This document shows, one piece after another, positions 12,485 through 21,535 of a stretch of 30,499 bases of DNA. Source of the DNA: Phytophthora quininea (lineage: Eukaryota > Oomycota > Peronosporomycetes > Peronosporales > Peronosporaceae). The notes under the pieces were generated by a model. That model had not been told where the DNA came from, did not search any database, and saw only the letters and a program-made list of their open reading frames with translations. Within the stretch, counting starts at the first letter, position 1. Each line of letters opens with the position of its first letter. The position numbers and the translations under genes are program-made. The stretch lies in NCBI GenBank assembly GCA_011947345.1, contig JAAVTG010000089.1, forward strand, positions 1 through 30,499, read 5' to 3'.

Positions 12485-12898
12485 GGAGTCGAAAATGGAA
12501 CGACAGGGATGAAAGTGTCAAAGGCGATTTTGATGGTGGTGGGGTGACGTGGTGGTGAATTTGCTGAAGCTGCTCTTGACCGCGTCGAGCTACACAAGTT
12601 GCAAACGGGTAGCAGAGATTTGGTTGGGATCAAGTTCACTCAAGCGATCCGTACCCAGTTCATTTCCTCCGTCGCGGCTCGGCGGTCTCCAGTTGTTGCG
12701 AGAGCTCTTCGATTTCTTTGGTGCGTGTTTCCAGCTCCTCCTCCAGCGAGAGGACCGACAAGAGGACGGATTGCGTCCTCCGTATCGGCAAGTTGCTGTG
12801 AATCTGTGACGTGTGCTAAAATGTACAGTTATTATTATGTAGTCATCTCCAGTAAATTAACTTCGAGAGAGCTAAAACACTGGTGTCTGCTGGGCAGC
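12485..12898. promoter_or_regulatory. Divergent intergenic region between CFAP47 and SF3B4
   Basis: About 410 bp between two head-to-head starts, so it should hold both promoters. The SF3B4 frame stays open through much of it, but the translation is basic and low-complexity and does not resemble SF3B4, so I treat it as upstream sequence. No firm initiator or TATA-like element was found. Confidence 0.5.
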
Positions 12899-13694
12899 AT
12901 GTCGGCGGCCATCGAGCAGCGCAACCAGGACGCGACAGTCTATGTGGGGAACCTGGACGACCGCGTGACGGAGGAGCTGCTGTGGGAGCTCATGCTGCAG
13001 GCCGGCAGCGTGTGCAACGTGCACATGCCGCGCGACAAGGTGACGGGCAGCCACCAGAACTATGGCTTTGTCGAGTTCCGAACCGAGGAGTGCGCCGAGT
13101 ACGCCGTCAAGGTGCTCAACATGATCCAGCTGTTCGGCAAGGTCATTAAAGTGAAGAAGGCTAGTCACGACCGCAAGAACTTGGACGTGGGGGCCAATCT
13201 GTTTATTGGCAATTTAGACCCAGAGGTGGACGAGAAGCTGCTGTACGACACCTTCTCGGCCTTTGGAGGCATCATCGAGACCCCCAAGATCATGCGCGAC
13301 CCAGACTCGAAGCTCTCGAGGGTTTTGGGTTTGTGAGCTTTGACTCGTTCGAAGCCGCCGACTTGGCCATCGAGTGTATGCACGGCCAATACCTGTGCAA
13401 CCGCCAGGTGGTGGTACAGTACGCCTACAAGAAGGACAGCAACAACGAGCGCCACGGGTCCGAGGCAGAGAGACTGTTGGCTCAACGCAACCCCAACAAG
13501 CTGCAGCCACATACACTGTTCGCTTTTGGAGCTGGAGCTAACGGAATGCCCATGCAAGCCCCACCACCACCACAGTTTGCAGGAGGATATATGGGGATGG
13601 CACCACCACCACCGCAGGGGATGGGAATGGCGCCACCACCGTCGATGATGGGGTGCCACCACCGCCCCCGCCACCACCACAGCGGCAGATGTAG
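12899..13694 (+). CDS. SF3B4: Splicing factor 3B subunit 4 (SF3b49), two frameshifts
   Basis: Core component of the U2 snRNP SF3b complex, which binds pre-mRNA near the branch site. RRM1 starts [20 protein letters not shown], with RNP1-like [10 protein letters not shown]2 starts [20 protein letters not shown]. The family segment [18 protein letters not shown] then [13 protein letters not shown] follows, ending in a Pro-rich tail. ATG 12899 gives [18 protein letters not shown], the normal N-terminus. The frame breaks at the GGG at 13320-13322, where RRM2 should continue with GFGFVSF, and again at the GGGG at 13650-13653. One added G at each site restores RRM2 and then a tail ending QRQM and TAG at 13694. 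At about 265 codons it is shorter than human SF3B4 because the Pro-rich tail is short. An essential gene broken twice at G runs is strong evidence for assembly error. Confidence 0.95.
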
Positions 13695-14366
13695 AGCGAC
13701 TTTGTCGGGTGAGTAGTAGTTGCCGGATGGAGAGAATAACTAACCGCTACTTACAGTCGGTGAATGCACAGATGACGAGCTTTATTGGTGATTGGATTGT
13801 GTGCTGCTTTCTTTCGTGCTTTGGGCTTCGATAGATGACAAGTTCGCGTGTTGGATCAACACTGGTGCTGAAGAAGATCCTCGGCTAAGTTGGTTTTGAA
13901 ATGGAACAAACAGCGCATTGTTGGTGGCGTTGTGCAACTAAGTTCTGGGCTACTGCTGAGCATTTCATTAAAACGAAGATTTCTCGAAAGGTGAACTGAT
14001 TGACGGAGTACATCGGCGCCGGGGCAGTGACTGTGGCCGGATGCAAACTCGACTCGGCCTCCCTCGATTCGAGCACGGAGGCGGTTGTGAACTGCATTTC
14101 ACTCTTGGTATTCTCATCCACAGCAAGTCGACTGCAAGTTGCGAACGCCATGAGCTGATGCAATGCGAGTTTTGTGGTGACGTCGGCAGAAACAGGTAAC
14201 ATCCAGCACTGCTCTAAGAAATGCAGAAATCGCTTTGTCGCAGCACGATGAGGGATGACTCAGCACTGCTGATGCACAATTTGCTGAGCGAAACAATGGA
14301 GGATACAATGGAGCGGTGCTTATTCTCGACATTGAAAATCTTAGATTTCGCGTGTGCTGGAAGGGT

Positions 14367-14440
14367 TTTTCGCAAAATGGAGAGCTTTCGTGAAACGATT
14401 CGCATTTGGGGTTCGTTGACGCAAAATGAGGAGCAGCTCT
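14367..14440 (+). repeat. Left arm of 74-bp inverted repeat
   Basis: Begins TTTTCGCAAAATGGAGAGC and ends GGAGCAGCTCT. It matches the reverse complement of 15078-15151 at 72 of 74 positions by eye. The differences are in the GTTCGTTGACG / GTTCTTCGACG part. The spacer is about 640 bp. The arm lies in an 80-codon open frame (14221-14463) of unknown product. Confidence 0.85.
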
Positions 14441-15077
14441 CCGACACTGCTAGCTCGCGATAGACTACAAGTGCTGCTGGTTGTCACTCCTTACTTCGAC
14501 GGACAGCTCCTGTTGCGGCCTGGCTGACCTCAATTGGTGCATGTACACGTCATCTTCACGTTTCCTACGTGAGTTGTCTAGCTCTGTAGGCTTCTCCTCG
14601 CTTGACTTCAGCACCCCGTATACGCTTGAAGTGCTCGACGATCACGTTTCCGCTGATCTGCGGGTCACTAGCAACTTAGGAGCGTATGAGTTCGTCCTCT
14701 CGAAGCTGGGAAGCGGTTAGTGTTGAGCGGCTACTGCACATGTTGTGCCCAAGGTTAGCGCGGCTGATGAAATAACCTCGCTGCGGTTCCCGCCTTGGTC
14801 GCAAAGCAACAACCTCGAAACGGGACTGCTCACCGCTGTCACACTTGTACTTGAGCATCGCCCGGTTGGCGACATCCATCTTGATCGGTTTTCGTGTCTG
14901 GTGAAGTATTTGCCCCGTGCAATAGTTGGTCCCGTCGACACTTCACGTGGTGACAGAGGCGAGTTTGGTGCAGGTGCTGTGAGGGAAACGTCAGTGAAGG
15001 GCTCGCCACAGAGCTCATGGTTGCTTGTCCGATCCTGCTGTGAGGATGTGGCGCTAGCAATTTCGCGGGCAGTCAGC

Positions 15078-15151
15078 AGAGCTGCTCCTCATTTTGCGTC
15101 GAAGAACCCCAAATGCGAATCGTTTCACGAAAGCTCTCCATTTTGCGAAAA
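15078..15151 (-). repeat. Right arm of 74-bp inverted repeat
   Basis: Reverse complement of 14367-14440 with two mismatches. Similarity falls off sharply beyond both ends, apart from a loose shared CTGCTAGC nearby. High identity implies recent duplication or gene conversion. Confidence 0.85.
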
Positions 15152-15566
15152 GCCCGTACCAGTACAGCAATACCCGAGGACCCGGCTCAGCGAAAATGAC
15201 TGGGATTTGTTGTTGCTCATTTGTGCCCATCAGCATATGGACGGAGGAACTGCAGACCCAACGCTCCGCTTCGTCCTGCAGATAACGTCGAGGCGTTCAA
15301 GCGCTTGATCATAAAGATCCCCGTCGTCTTACTGTCTTCCCGTTCTCCCAGACAGCGTTGGGAAGTCGAAACCGATTGCTTTCCATGTAAACTCCCCAGT
15401 GTCGACGAAATTGACAGATCCCCATGCACGATTACCAGGATAAGCATCTGGTGTCGCAGAGAGCGAGTTGCGGAGTCACCTCAGGAGGGCCATGCTTATG
15501 GCTTTGGAACGCTCGATCATTTTCCATTTCGTGGCAGGACATCAAGTGGGAAGTGGGGAAGCTCGC

Positions 15567-16177
15567 ATGCGCTGCGTCAGGTTCCTGTTGGCGACTGCGG
15601 TTGCCCTCTTCGTCAGCAATGATGCTGCCTCGGCAGCGAGTACAGCCTCAAGCCATCGCTGACGGCCATCCGCTTGCTACGACTTGGAGAGCAGGGCAAG
15701 CAATTTCAAGGCACAGACGGCGGCAGCGGCGGGTCGGCTGGCTCCAGTTCGGCATCGGACTCTGTTGACGAGGAGAGGTTTTTCGATCTCTCGCAGGAGA
15801 TGCCGTTCCTCGAGCCGTTCGCGGAGATGATGGAGGGCGGCGAAGCTGTACACCACACTCTGCATGCGAACGAAGTTGCGTTGCATGCCAAGGAACTGAA
15901 AGAGAAGAACGAGGAAAAGAACGAGAACGAGAAGTCGGAGAGCGACAGCGACTCGGACTCTGGTAGCGAGGACAGTGACTCGGACTCTGGTAGCGATTCA
16001 GACTCTGACGATTCCAACTCGGACAGCGGATCCAAGAGCGACTCAAAGGACGACAAACCAAAAGAAGACAACAAACACAAGAAGTACAAAAGCTCGTCAG
16101 AAACATCGACTAATGTCCCAGCCGAATGGCATCGTATGAAACAGATAAATAGTTGGAAGTCCAAGAAATTCGATTGA
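15567..16177 (+). CDS. Candidate secreted RXLR-EER effector with Ser/Asp-rich C-terminus (one frame change)
   Basis: Predicted host-translocated effector of about 204 residues. ATG 15567 opens a typical signal peptide: basic MRCVRF, hydrophobic core LLATAVALFV, and an AASA-type cleavage site near residue 23. That frame stops at 15660-15662. The next frame immediately carries an RLLR motif (15671-15682, about residue 36) and a DEER motif (15767-15778), with the order and spacing of the RXLR-EER class. The C-terminus has no visible WY repeats. It has an acidic SDSDSDSG tract with a 27-bp period (15950-15996), then a Lys-rich end. The frame change lies between the signal peptide and RLLR. It may be an assembly indel, as in neighbouring genes, or a real inactivating mutation. 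Host target unknown. Transposon remnants nearby are typical of effector regions. Confidence 0.75.
15950..15996 (+). repeat. Short direct repeat in the effector Ser/Asp tract
   Basis: The 20-mer GACTCGGACTCTGGTAGCGA occurs at 15950-15969 and again at 15977-15996. The 27-bp period keeps the reading frame, so repeat slippage could change the tract length by nine residues. Confidence 0.8.
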
Positions 16178-16249
16178 TTTTCGTGGCTGTCTACTACGGC
16201 GCATATCATGAAGAAATTAAGCTCGTTCTCCTTCCTGGTGTTCCAAGAG

Positions 16250-17090
16250 TAATACGAGATCCGTTGAACACGTGAGCCACGACCTCTAGGTTGCAACCGC
16301 AGCATCGGTGTCGCCTTCGTCTCCAACCGCACCACGCGCCCGTGGAATCGGCCCCAGTCGAATCGCACTGACCCCCGCATTACAATTCGCCGGCCCTTGA
16401 GCGCTCAGTCTCCAAGTGGGGATACAGATGCCGTAAGGTGTTCTTTGTGATGGTCAGACTGATTCTGGTCGTCGTCGTCGTCGCAATCAGCGAGTCCCCA
16501 GGTCCTTGCTCCAGCCTACTCAACTGAACTTCCACGTCCTTGTGCTACAATGAACATCGGTGGCATTCCGCATCCAAGTCGAAAGAGCCGGAAGTGCTCG
16601 GCCGCCACGTTCCAGACGCTCTCGTTGGTGGGGGTGCTGGACACGAGACTCTGTTTCTTGAGCTCCAGCTTGTAGATCTCGCCCTTGAGGTGCTGAATAT
16701 TGTCCTCCATCACCACCGCGTGCAGCCGCTGTCGGTCTCTGTATCTGGCCTGGTTGATTCTGCATCTCTCTCGACGGGTCTTGGCCGCTCCGTTGGCGGC
16801 TTTCTGTTGCTGCTCCTGATTGTCTCGTCGTCCTTTCTTGTTGTTCACTGGGGAGATGTCTGCAGCTCTGTCAATAGACGGCAGTCTCTTGTGACCGGCA
16901 ACGTCTTGAGTCTCGAGTGGCGTCTCCGCTCTCGCTAGAACGTCCTCGAACAGAGGGGCGACCCGCTAGGAGCAGCGTCTGAAGTTCGCAGCGGGTGCGT
17001 CCAAAGAGCAGGTCTGGAGCTTCTCACCAAGCCTCCGACGATGTCGTCGCTGAGCGAGTGGCTGTTGGGCGGCTGCAGGGAGCTGGCCAT
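16250..17090 (-). pseudogene. bZIP transcription factor pseudogene (Cys-type family), internally deleted
   Basis: A start at 17090 gives the family N-terminus (MASSLQPPNSHSLSDDIVGG). A frame change near 16953 leads to SIDRAADISPVNNKKGRRD, then an intact basic region and zipper: TRRERCRINQARYRDRQR with the family Cys, and KLELKKQSLVSSTPTNESVWNVAAEHFRLFR. Just after CGMPPMF the frame breaks and the next readable family segment is HKDVEVQLSRLEQGPGDSL. About 50 codons present in paralogues (FLQATM to LEQW) are missing. ISLTITKNTLRHLYPHLE follows, then a stop, then SVRFDWGRFHGRVVRLETK in another frame (about 16370-16290). The internal deletion makes this a genuine pseudogene, or at best a truncated protein of about 200 residues. 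Convergent with the effector. Confidence 0.8.
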
Positions 17091-17700
17091 CGTGGCGGTC
17101 GGCGGCGAATTCCAAAGTAGCGACTCACGCCGCGTGATTCTCTACTTTGCTCCGTTGAGAGTTATGAGCTCTTTTACTGGCATCCGTCGGCCATCGCGCA
17201 AAGCATCCTTTTGTCATGTACTCTCCAAAGAAATTGGTCAGCCGGTCCAGCAGCTCTGAAAGAGCCAACAGCGACGGATCGAGGGGCCTACCAGGCTCGG
17301 CTAAAAGCCCTTGAGAGGTGATGCTGGACTCGTCGTTGTGTGGTTGCTCGCTACTAGCTCTTCAAATTGTCGTAGTAAGCAAAAACTTGAATATCGAGAC
17401 TTGGGTTTTCTTGCTTTCTCGCCTCCAAAGCCGTCGCCACGATTTCGTTTGTGAATAAATAGACTCACAGGTAGACCGTCCGCCGAGCTGCTTTGATCTC
17501 GAGAAGCAAGAGGTCGACTCCGCCCCTCTCGAACATGGAGAAAATTCTCGTCCACGCTTCGACCGGGCGTCCGTCGAAAGTGCTTCCGCATAACATTTTC
17601 GTGCTCTACCATCAAATGAGCCGGTTATTTCATCGCTTACTACCGCACCCGGATGAATGAGGAACGCAGGAAGTAAGAAACACGAATTCACCATATTGCA
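17091..17700. other. Intergenic region upstream of the bZIP pseudogene
   Basis: About 600 bp. The first 50 bp hold a promoter block shared with the bZIP gene at 18886-19904. The remainder shows no recognisable coding or RNA feature. It may contain decayed 5' LINE sequence, but I cannot align it. Confidence 0.4.
17104..17138 (-). promoter_or_regulatory. Conserved promoter block of the bZIP family
   Basis: Read on the minus strand it is ATCACGCGGCGTGAGTCGC followed by TACTTTGGAATTCGCC. It aligns with ATCACGTCGGCTGACTCGC and CATTTCCGAATTCGCC upstream of the gene starting at 19904. It has TGACTC/TGAGTC-like and CACG half-sites beside an initiator-like stretch. Conservation between a pseudogene and a live paralogue may reflect shared ancestry rather than function. 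Confidence 0.4.
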
Positions 17701-18250
17701 CGTGCAGGAAGTCGAGCAGAAGACCACGAAGTCGGTTCACGACTATACTTCCTCAGAGAACTAAATCCTGCCATCCAAAACTGCGTTCGTTCGGAATGCC
17801 AGGATATCGAAACGGTAGAACACTGTTTTTCACGTGCCCGTCATTAGAACCAATGTGGAGCGAACTATGGAGCCGGTGGTCGACGTTCTTTTGCGTCGAT
17901 CTAAGCTGGAGGTTGCTACTCTTCCCAAGATTGCAAGATCTCCGTAGGAACTGGAGAAGTGAGCACAAAGAACTAATACTTCTATGGAGGATCTACACAG
18001 CGATAGTGTTTCACGCAACCTGGCGGCTCAGGAACGACATTCATTTCCAGGAAACAACAGCTGAAGTGCCAAATATTCTCAATCTGCTGAACTCGTTCAA
18101 GATGCACTACCAATTCCTCTACCAACACGCACATGAGCTTCATTGCAACCGCGCTACTGTGGTCTGCGTGCTGCAACAACTTGGCTTTGATCCGCCAGAA
18201 AATAATATCCCGGAACCGATGCACCACATGTGGACGACACGAACGTAACT
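17700..18250 (+). mobile_element. LINE (non-LTR retrotransposon) remnant, zf-RVT-like C-terminal end
   Basis: The plus strand encodes the C-terminal zinc-knuckle region typical of L1-like reverse transcriptase proteins: CVRSECQDIETVEHCF, then FFTCPSLEPMWSELWSRW (C-x4-C, ET-x-EH, x-C). LLWRIYTAIVFHATWRLRNDIHFQ follows and the frame closes at 18248. The first part is one base out of frame, at a T run at 17824-17828. No reverse transcriptase catalytic region (YADD-type) or endonuclease is present upstream, so this is a 5'-truncated dead copy, the usual state of LINE insertions. Element boundaries and target-site duplications were not found. Confidence 0.7.
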
Positions 18251-18347
18251 CTCTCGGATAGATAGCTTATTCACCTTAAGACGAGAAATCTGCTAAACAG
18301 TTAATTAATTCAATTTCCTCCTTACCGTTGTTGGTCTAGACAGCGCT

Positions 18348-18830
18348 TCAGCGCTTATGTGTGAATTTGTGAATGATCCCGATAACACCAGATTGTCGCC
18401 ACCAGTGTCTCATTCGGCTTAACATTGTCAGCATGTCTGAGCGAGAGCTAGGGAGCCATTGTTTCAGCTTCGCATGGTATCCTTCGACCCTCGAGGTAGC
18501 CTGAAGACCGAAATGCACCACTTCGTTTGTCAAACAGCGTGCGAATCTGCGCTTCCAAATGTCGAGCTTCCCGAAACCCAAAACGGGCGTCAGGCTAAAT
18601 CTCGAGCACTGGATTGAGTTCTTGTGTGCGAGATGATCGGCAAAAAGGCAAACGATCAGCAGGCAGTGATTCTAGATTTGCGTGCTCGTCAGTCACGTAT
18701 GGCTTGGTGGTCCCGAACCAAGGAGCCTCCTCGCTAAGCCTTCGCGGTCTCAAACGCTTGCTCAAGTTCCGCCAGCAACATTCGAATAATGCATTAGAAC
18801 CTCTTTGTTGATTTCTTCAGTCCTCTTTCG
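18348..18830 (-). mobile_element. Mutator-like (MULE) transposase fragment
   Basis: The minus strand frame at 18581-18348 reads RRFARCLTNEVVHFGLQATSR followed by VEGYHAKLKQWL, then SDMLTMLSRMRHWW. This is the FAR1/MULE transposase region after the catalytic core, common in Phytophthora MULEs. Broken frames upstream (18600-18830, such as LAELEQAFETAK) fit the preceding helical segment. The catalytic DDE residues and terminal repeats are not visible, so it is a decayed fragment. Confidence 0.65.
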
Positions 18831-18885
18831 ATACTAGTCTACCCTCGGGGTGATCAGCGCGCCTTCAAACACGCGTGCCACATCC

Positions 18886-19904
18886 TCAAGATTCCCGAGG
18901 AGACGTAGCAGCGGCGAGCAAGTCTGTTTTCGACTCCAGTCGCTCCACGCGTCCGCGAGCTGAGTCCCAGCAGAAATGCAACGATTCCTTCGCCACGATA
19001 CGCTGGTTCAGCAGCTTGGACACCAGCGGCAGGTCGTCGCTGGTATCCAAGTGAGGGAAGACAGACTGGAGCGTGTCTTCTGTGATACACAGACTGATGC
19101 TGCAGGTGGCGACGAGCGAGTCTCCATGACCCTTATCCAGTTGCTCCAGTTGCAGACCCACCTCTTGGAAGCAAAGAGACAGCAGACGGCAGTGCTCGAG
19201 CAGTTCCTCTGCTCCATACAGCACGCCGTCCGTCACGTCCGGGGTCATCGTGGACTGCAGGAATGACAACTGGACGTGAGACTTTGGGTGTCTCTGCAAA
19301 GAGTCCTCCAACGTCATCGTCGGCATGATGTAGCCGTGTCGGAAAAGCTGAAAGTACTCGGCCGCGACGTTCCACACGTTGGCCGTCGTCGGTGTGCTGG
19401 CAAGGATGCCCTGCTTCTGCAGCTCGAGCTTGTAGATTTCCTCTTTGAGTTCCTGGATGCCCTTTTCAAGGTCCACGGCGTGTCTGCGCTGTCGCTCGCG
19501 GTATCGCGCCTGGTTGATTCGGCATCGCTCTCTTCGCGTGCTTGGGGTTTGGGAATCCTCGGCCTGGAGTGACGCCTTACTGGGCCGTCCGCGCTTCCTC
19601 GGTGGTGGCAATTCCAATTCGATGATACCTGTCGTCCCTTTAGCAAGCGACACTATACAGGGTCGTCCGCGCTTCCTGGGGACTGCTTGGATAGGCAACA
19701 CTCGGTTCAAGCCTCCTTTGTAGATGCCGAAAGCGCGTTGATCTTCGGTAGCTTACTAGTGACGAACGAGTGGATGTCGGTGGGGTGGTGGTCGTGCTGA
19801 TGGTGCTCCGGAATGGGCTCGTACCGACTCGAGCGCTGCACAACGTCGCCGATGATGGCGTCGCTGAGCGAGTGGCTGTTCGGTGGGAAAAGGGTGCTGG
19901 CCAT
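18886..19904 (-). CDS. Cys-type bZIP transcription factor with two AT-hooks and NTF2-like C-terminal region (one frameshift)
   Basis: Predicted nuclear regulator of about 340 residues. ATG 19904 gives MASTLFPPNSHSLSDAIIGD, the family N-terminus. The first frame runs to a stop near 19707. One extra base in the run at 19715-19716 joins it to the second frame, which reads to 18886. The second frame has two AT-hook cores (PRKRGRPC and PRKRGRPSK), a DNA minor-groove motif not seen in the other copies here. Next come the basic region TRRERCRINQARYRERQRRH, with Cys where bZIPs have Asn, and a short zipper (heptad L, L, L, I). The C-terminal half carries the family pattern WNVAAEYFQLFRHGY, FLQSTMTPDVTDG, DSLVATCSISLCITE, VFPHLD and WDSARGRVERLESK. 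The best-preserved family member in the window. Confidence 0.85.
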
Positions 19905-19927
19905 GGCTGTCGACTTGAGCTGTAGCT

Positions 19928-19963
19928 GGCGAATTCGGAAATGGCGAGTCAGCCGACGTGATT
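19928..19963 (-). promoter_or_regulatory. Conserved promoter block of the AT-hook bZIP gene
   Basis: Minus-strand ATCACGTCGGCTGACTCGC and CATTTCCGAATTCGCC, 24 bp upstream of the start at 19904. It matches the block at 17104-17138. CGCCATTTCCGAATT resembles an oomycete initiator. ATCACGTC and TGACTC resemble bZIP half-sites, which suggests possible autoregulation (inference). Confidence 0.45.
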
Positions 19964-20403
19964 GCAATTAATGCTACTGTATCGCCGATTGCGGGGAGCA
20001 ATGGACACGGGACGCTCGTAAACACACGAGCCGCGTTAAACGTTGATGGGACGCTCGTAGCAATGCTGTTTGCCTTTCTCAGTCACCTCTTGGTGCCTAA
20101 CGACTCACGCCAACGTAGGCGACCAGTGCAACAACAGCTGCGTGTTGCAAAATCGTCTCACACTGGCGTGAGTTCGTGGACAGCGCGGGCTCGCCATCAG
20201 TGATGGCGCTCTCTACATGCTTGGAGAGCGGGACACATCGCCGCCGGGCAATCTCAAATACGAAGAACAGCTCGTTCCAAGTAACGCGAATTGTGACGCA
20301 TTTCGTTGGAGTTGAGTTGGTCTGGCGTGTGCCAAGACCAACTACCTCTAAGGGCCATTGTAGCACTGCAGCCGCGTTCTTGGCAAACTTATGCGTGCGT
20401 TCA
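19964..20403. other. Intergenic region, nothing recognised
   Basis: About 440 bp between the bZIP promoter and the inverted-repeat element. Short open frames on both strands show no family motif. Part of the outer inverted-repeat element could extend into it, but I could not align more than scattered short matches. Confidence 0.4.
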
Positions 20404-20552
20404 GACAAATCACGGCAGGGCTGGTAGAACTTTTACGGGCGTCGGTAAACATGATGAGGGAAAGTTTATGGGATGGCCACGTAGTAGGGATTGCGAGGAA
20501 GGAATCAACTTTTTCTGTCTTCACAGAGGCTGTGGTGTTGTTGCCAGCAACT
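20404..20552 (-). repeat. Left arm of a ~150-bp inverted repeat (MITE- or foldback-like)
   Basis: The reverse complement of this arm aligns along its length with 20938-21088, at roughly 75-80% identity by eye. Shared blocks include CCTCGCAATC, CTACTACGTGG, CATCCCATAA and TGTTTACCGACGCC. The arms flank about 385 bp. The divergence suggests an older element than the 74-bp repeat at 14367. Confidence 0.75.
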
Positions 20553-20570
20553 GCCGAGTATGTGGTCAAC

Positions 20571-20748
20571 ATGCCTCCCAAAGCAGCCGACACGATCGAC
20601 GGTATCACGCCGAAGGCGAAATACGACGAAGACGGCCGCGATGGGTATCATTCCGTTTTCCAATCCGACTTGGAAGGGGAGTTTCAGGGCCTGATCCAGT
20701 GGGAGCAGCTGACGGACGAGGCTCGCGAAGCCTTGGGGGCACCGAATG
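20571..20748 (+). other. Possible captured exon inside the inverted-repeat element
   Basis: An open frame starting ATGCCTCCCAAAGCAG encodes a hydrophilic peptide beginning MPPKAADTIDGITPKAKYD and containing LIQWEQLTDEAREALGAP. It ends at a GTATGC that could be a splice donor. It looks more protein-like than the surrounding DNA but I do not recognise the family. It lies wholly between the repeat arms, so it may be a host exon caught by a non-autonomous element, or the first exon of an unrecognised gene. Confidence 0.3.
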
Positions 20749-20937
20749 TATGCAGATACATTAAATGGCGAAGCTTCGAGACAGAAACTACGATTAGATG
20801 CAGAGAAACAACTGAGCGTGGCGAGATTTCATGTGCAGTAGTCAAGTAGACCAGCTAGCCGCATATCCAGTAGCTATGGTCCAATGGATTATGGATGTGC
20901 TGTTGGTTTTGGTTTGGCTCTTAGCAAAGTTAAGCGT

Positions 20938-21088
20938 AGTTGTTGGCAACAGAATGACCTCTGCGAAGCCAAAGAAAATGCTGATTCCTGCCTCGCAATC
21001 ACTACTACGTGGTCATCCCATAAGCTTTTCCTTCACCCTGTTTACCGACGCCGCCGTAAACCTCCTACCCCACCGGCGGCGAATTGTC
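20938..21088 (+). repeat. Right arm of the ~150-bp inverted repeat
   Basis: Inverted partner of 20404-20552. Inner edge at AGTTGTTGGCAAC, outer edge near GAATTGTC. No transposase gene lies within the roughly 685-bp unit, consistent with a non-autonomous element. Confidence 0.75.
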
Positions 21089-21535
21089 AACAAGTTTAGG
21101 ATTCTGTAGGGCGGGTAGCTAAGTTTTCATCAGCACGAGTATTTTGCCATTTTAAGTGTCACGGCGAAGTGGAACTCTTCTACTAACTTGGCAACGGGAT
21201 TTTGTTGCGGACCTTGCCTGCAAAGTCACCGTGGACATGCCACGGCGGTCTGTCTACCAAATCGTGTGGGTTTCTCTGCGGTAACGCCTCCTGTAGACTG
21301 TGTACGACACCGCTGCCTTGAGGTTGTTTTGAAAGTTGGCATCGTTGAAAAACACGTTGCCTGAGTTGTTACACGGATCAACAACTCGAGAACTACTACG
21401 CAGAATCGATCTCATCGATATCCTGGCTGGACCAGCTCACTTGACCCCCATCACAAAGCGTATCCTTTTTATGGCTGCACCCTTTTCTCCAGATCGTCAC
21501 TCTTTTGAATTGGCGAGATCACCAGAACGAAGAAA
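21089..21535. other. Intergenic region upstream of cytochrome b561
   Basis: About 450 bp with no recognised gene or RNA. It should contain the promoter of the cytochrome b561 gene. An open frame at 21336-21590 overlaps its first exon in another frame and has no family signature. Confidence 0.4.

Larger units (their letters stand above)
13695..15566. other. Gene-poor region with an inverted repeat
   Basis: About 1.9 kb with no recognisable gene. Open frames up to 187 codons exist, but none shows a domain, signal peptide or family motif. The clearest structure is the 74-bp inverted repeat at 14367-14440 and 15078-15151. Both arms can encode a FRKMESFRETIRIWG-type peptide when read outside-in, so they may be fragments of one gene or element in opposite orientations. 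Confidence 0.5.

Noticed and set aside
12599..12898. N-terminal extension of SF3B4 in the open upstream frame
   Set aside because: The extension is low-complexity and unlike the family. ATG 12899 gives the standard SF3B4 N-terminus.
13320..13653. Programmed ribosomal frameshifting in SF3B4 and other genes
   Set aside because: The sites share no slippery heptamer or downstream structure, and the same kind of break occurs in many unrelated genes.
14745..15308. A 187-codon open frame on the plus strand
   Set aside because: No domain, repeat or signal recognised. It spans one arm of the inverted repeat and parallels several equally long frames on the other strand.
15706..16380. A 224-codon open frame antisense to the effector
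   Set aside because: Its Ser/Leu-rich sequence mirrors the effector's repetitive Ser/Asp tract. Only its first ~30 codons are real family sequence, the tail of the bZIP pseudogene.
17301..17615. A 104-codon open frame on the minus strand
   Set aside because: Basic, unconserved-looking translation beside LINE debris. No motif, start context or partner supports it as a gene.
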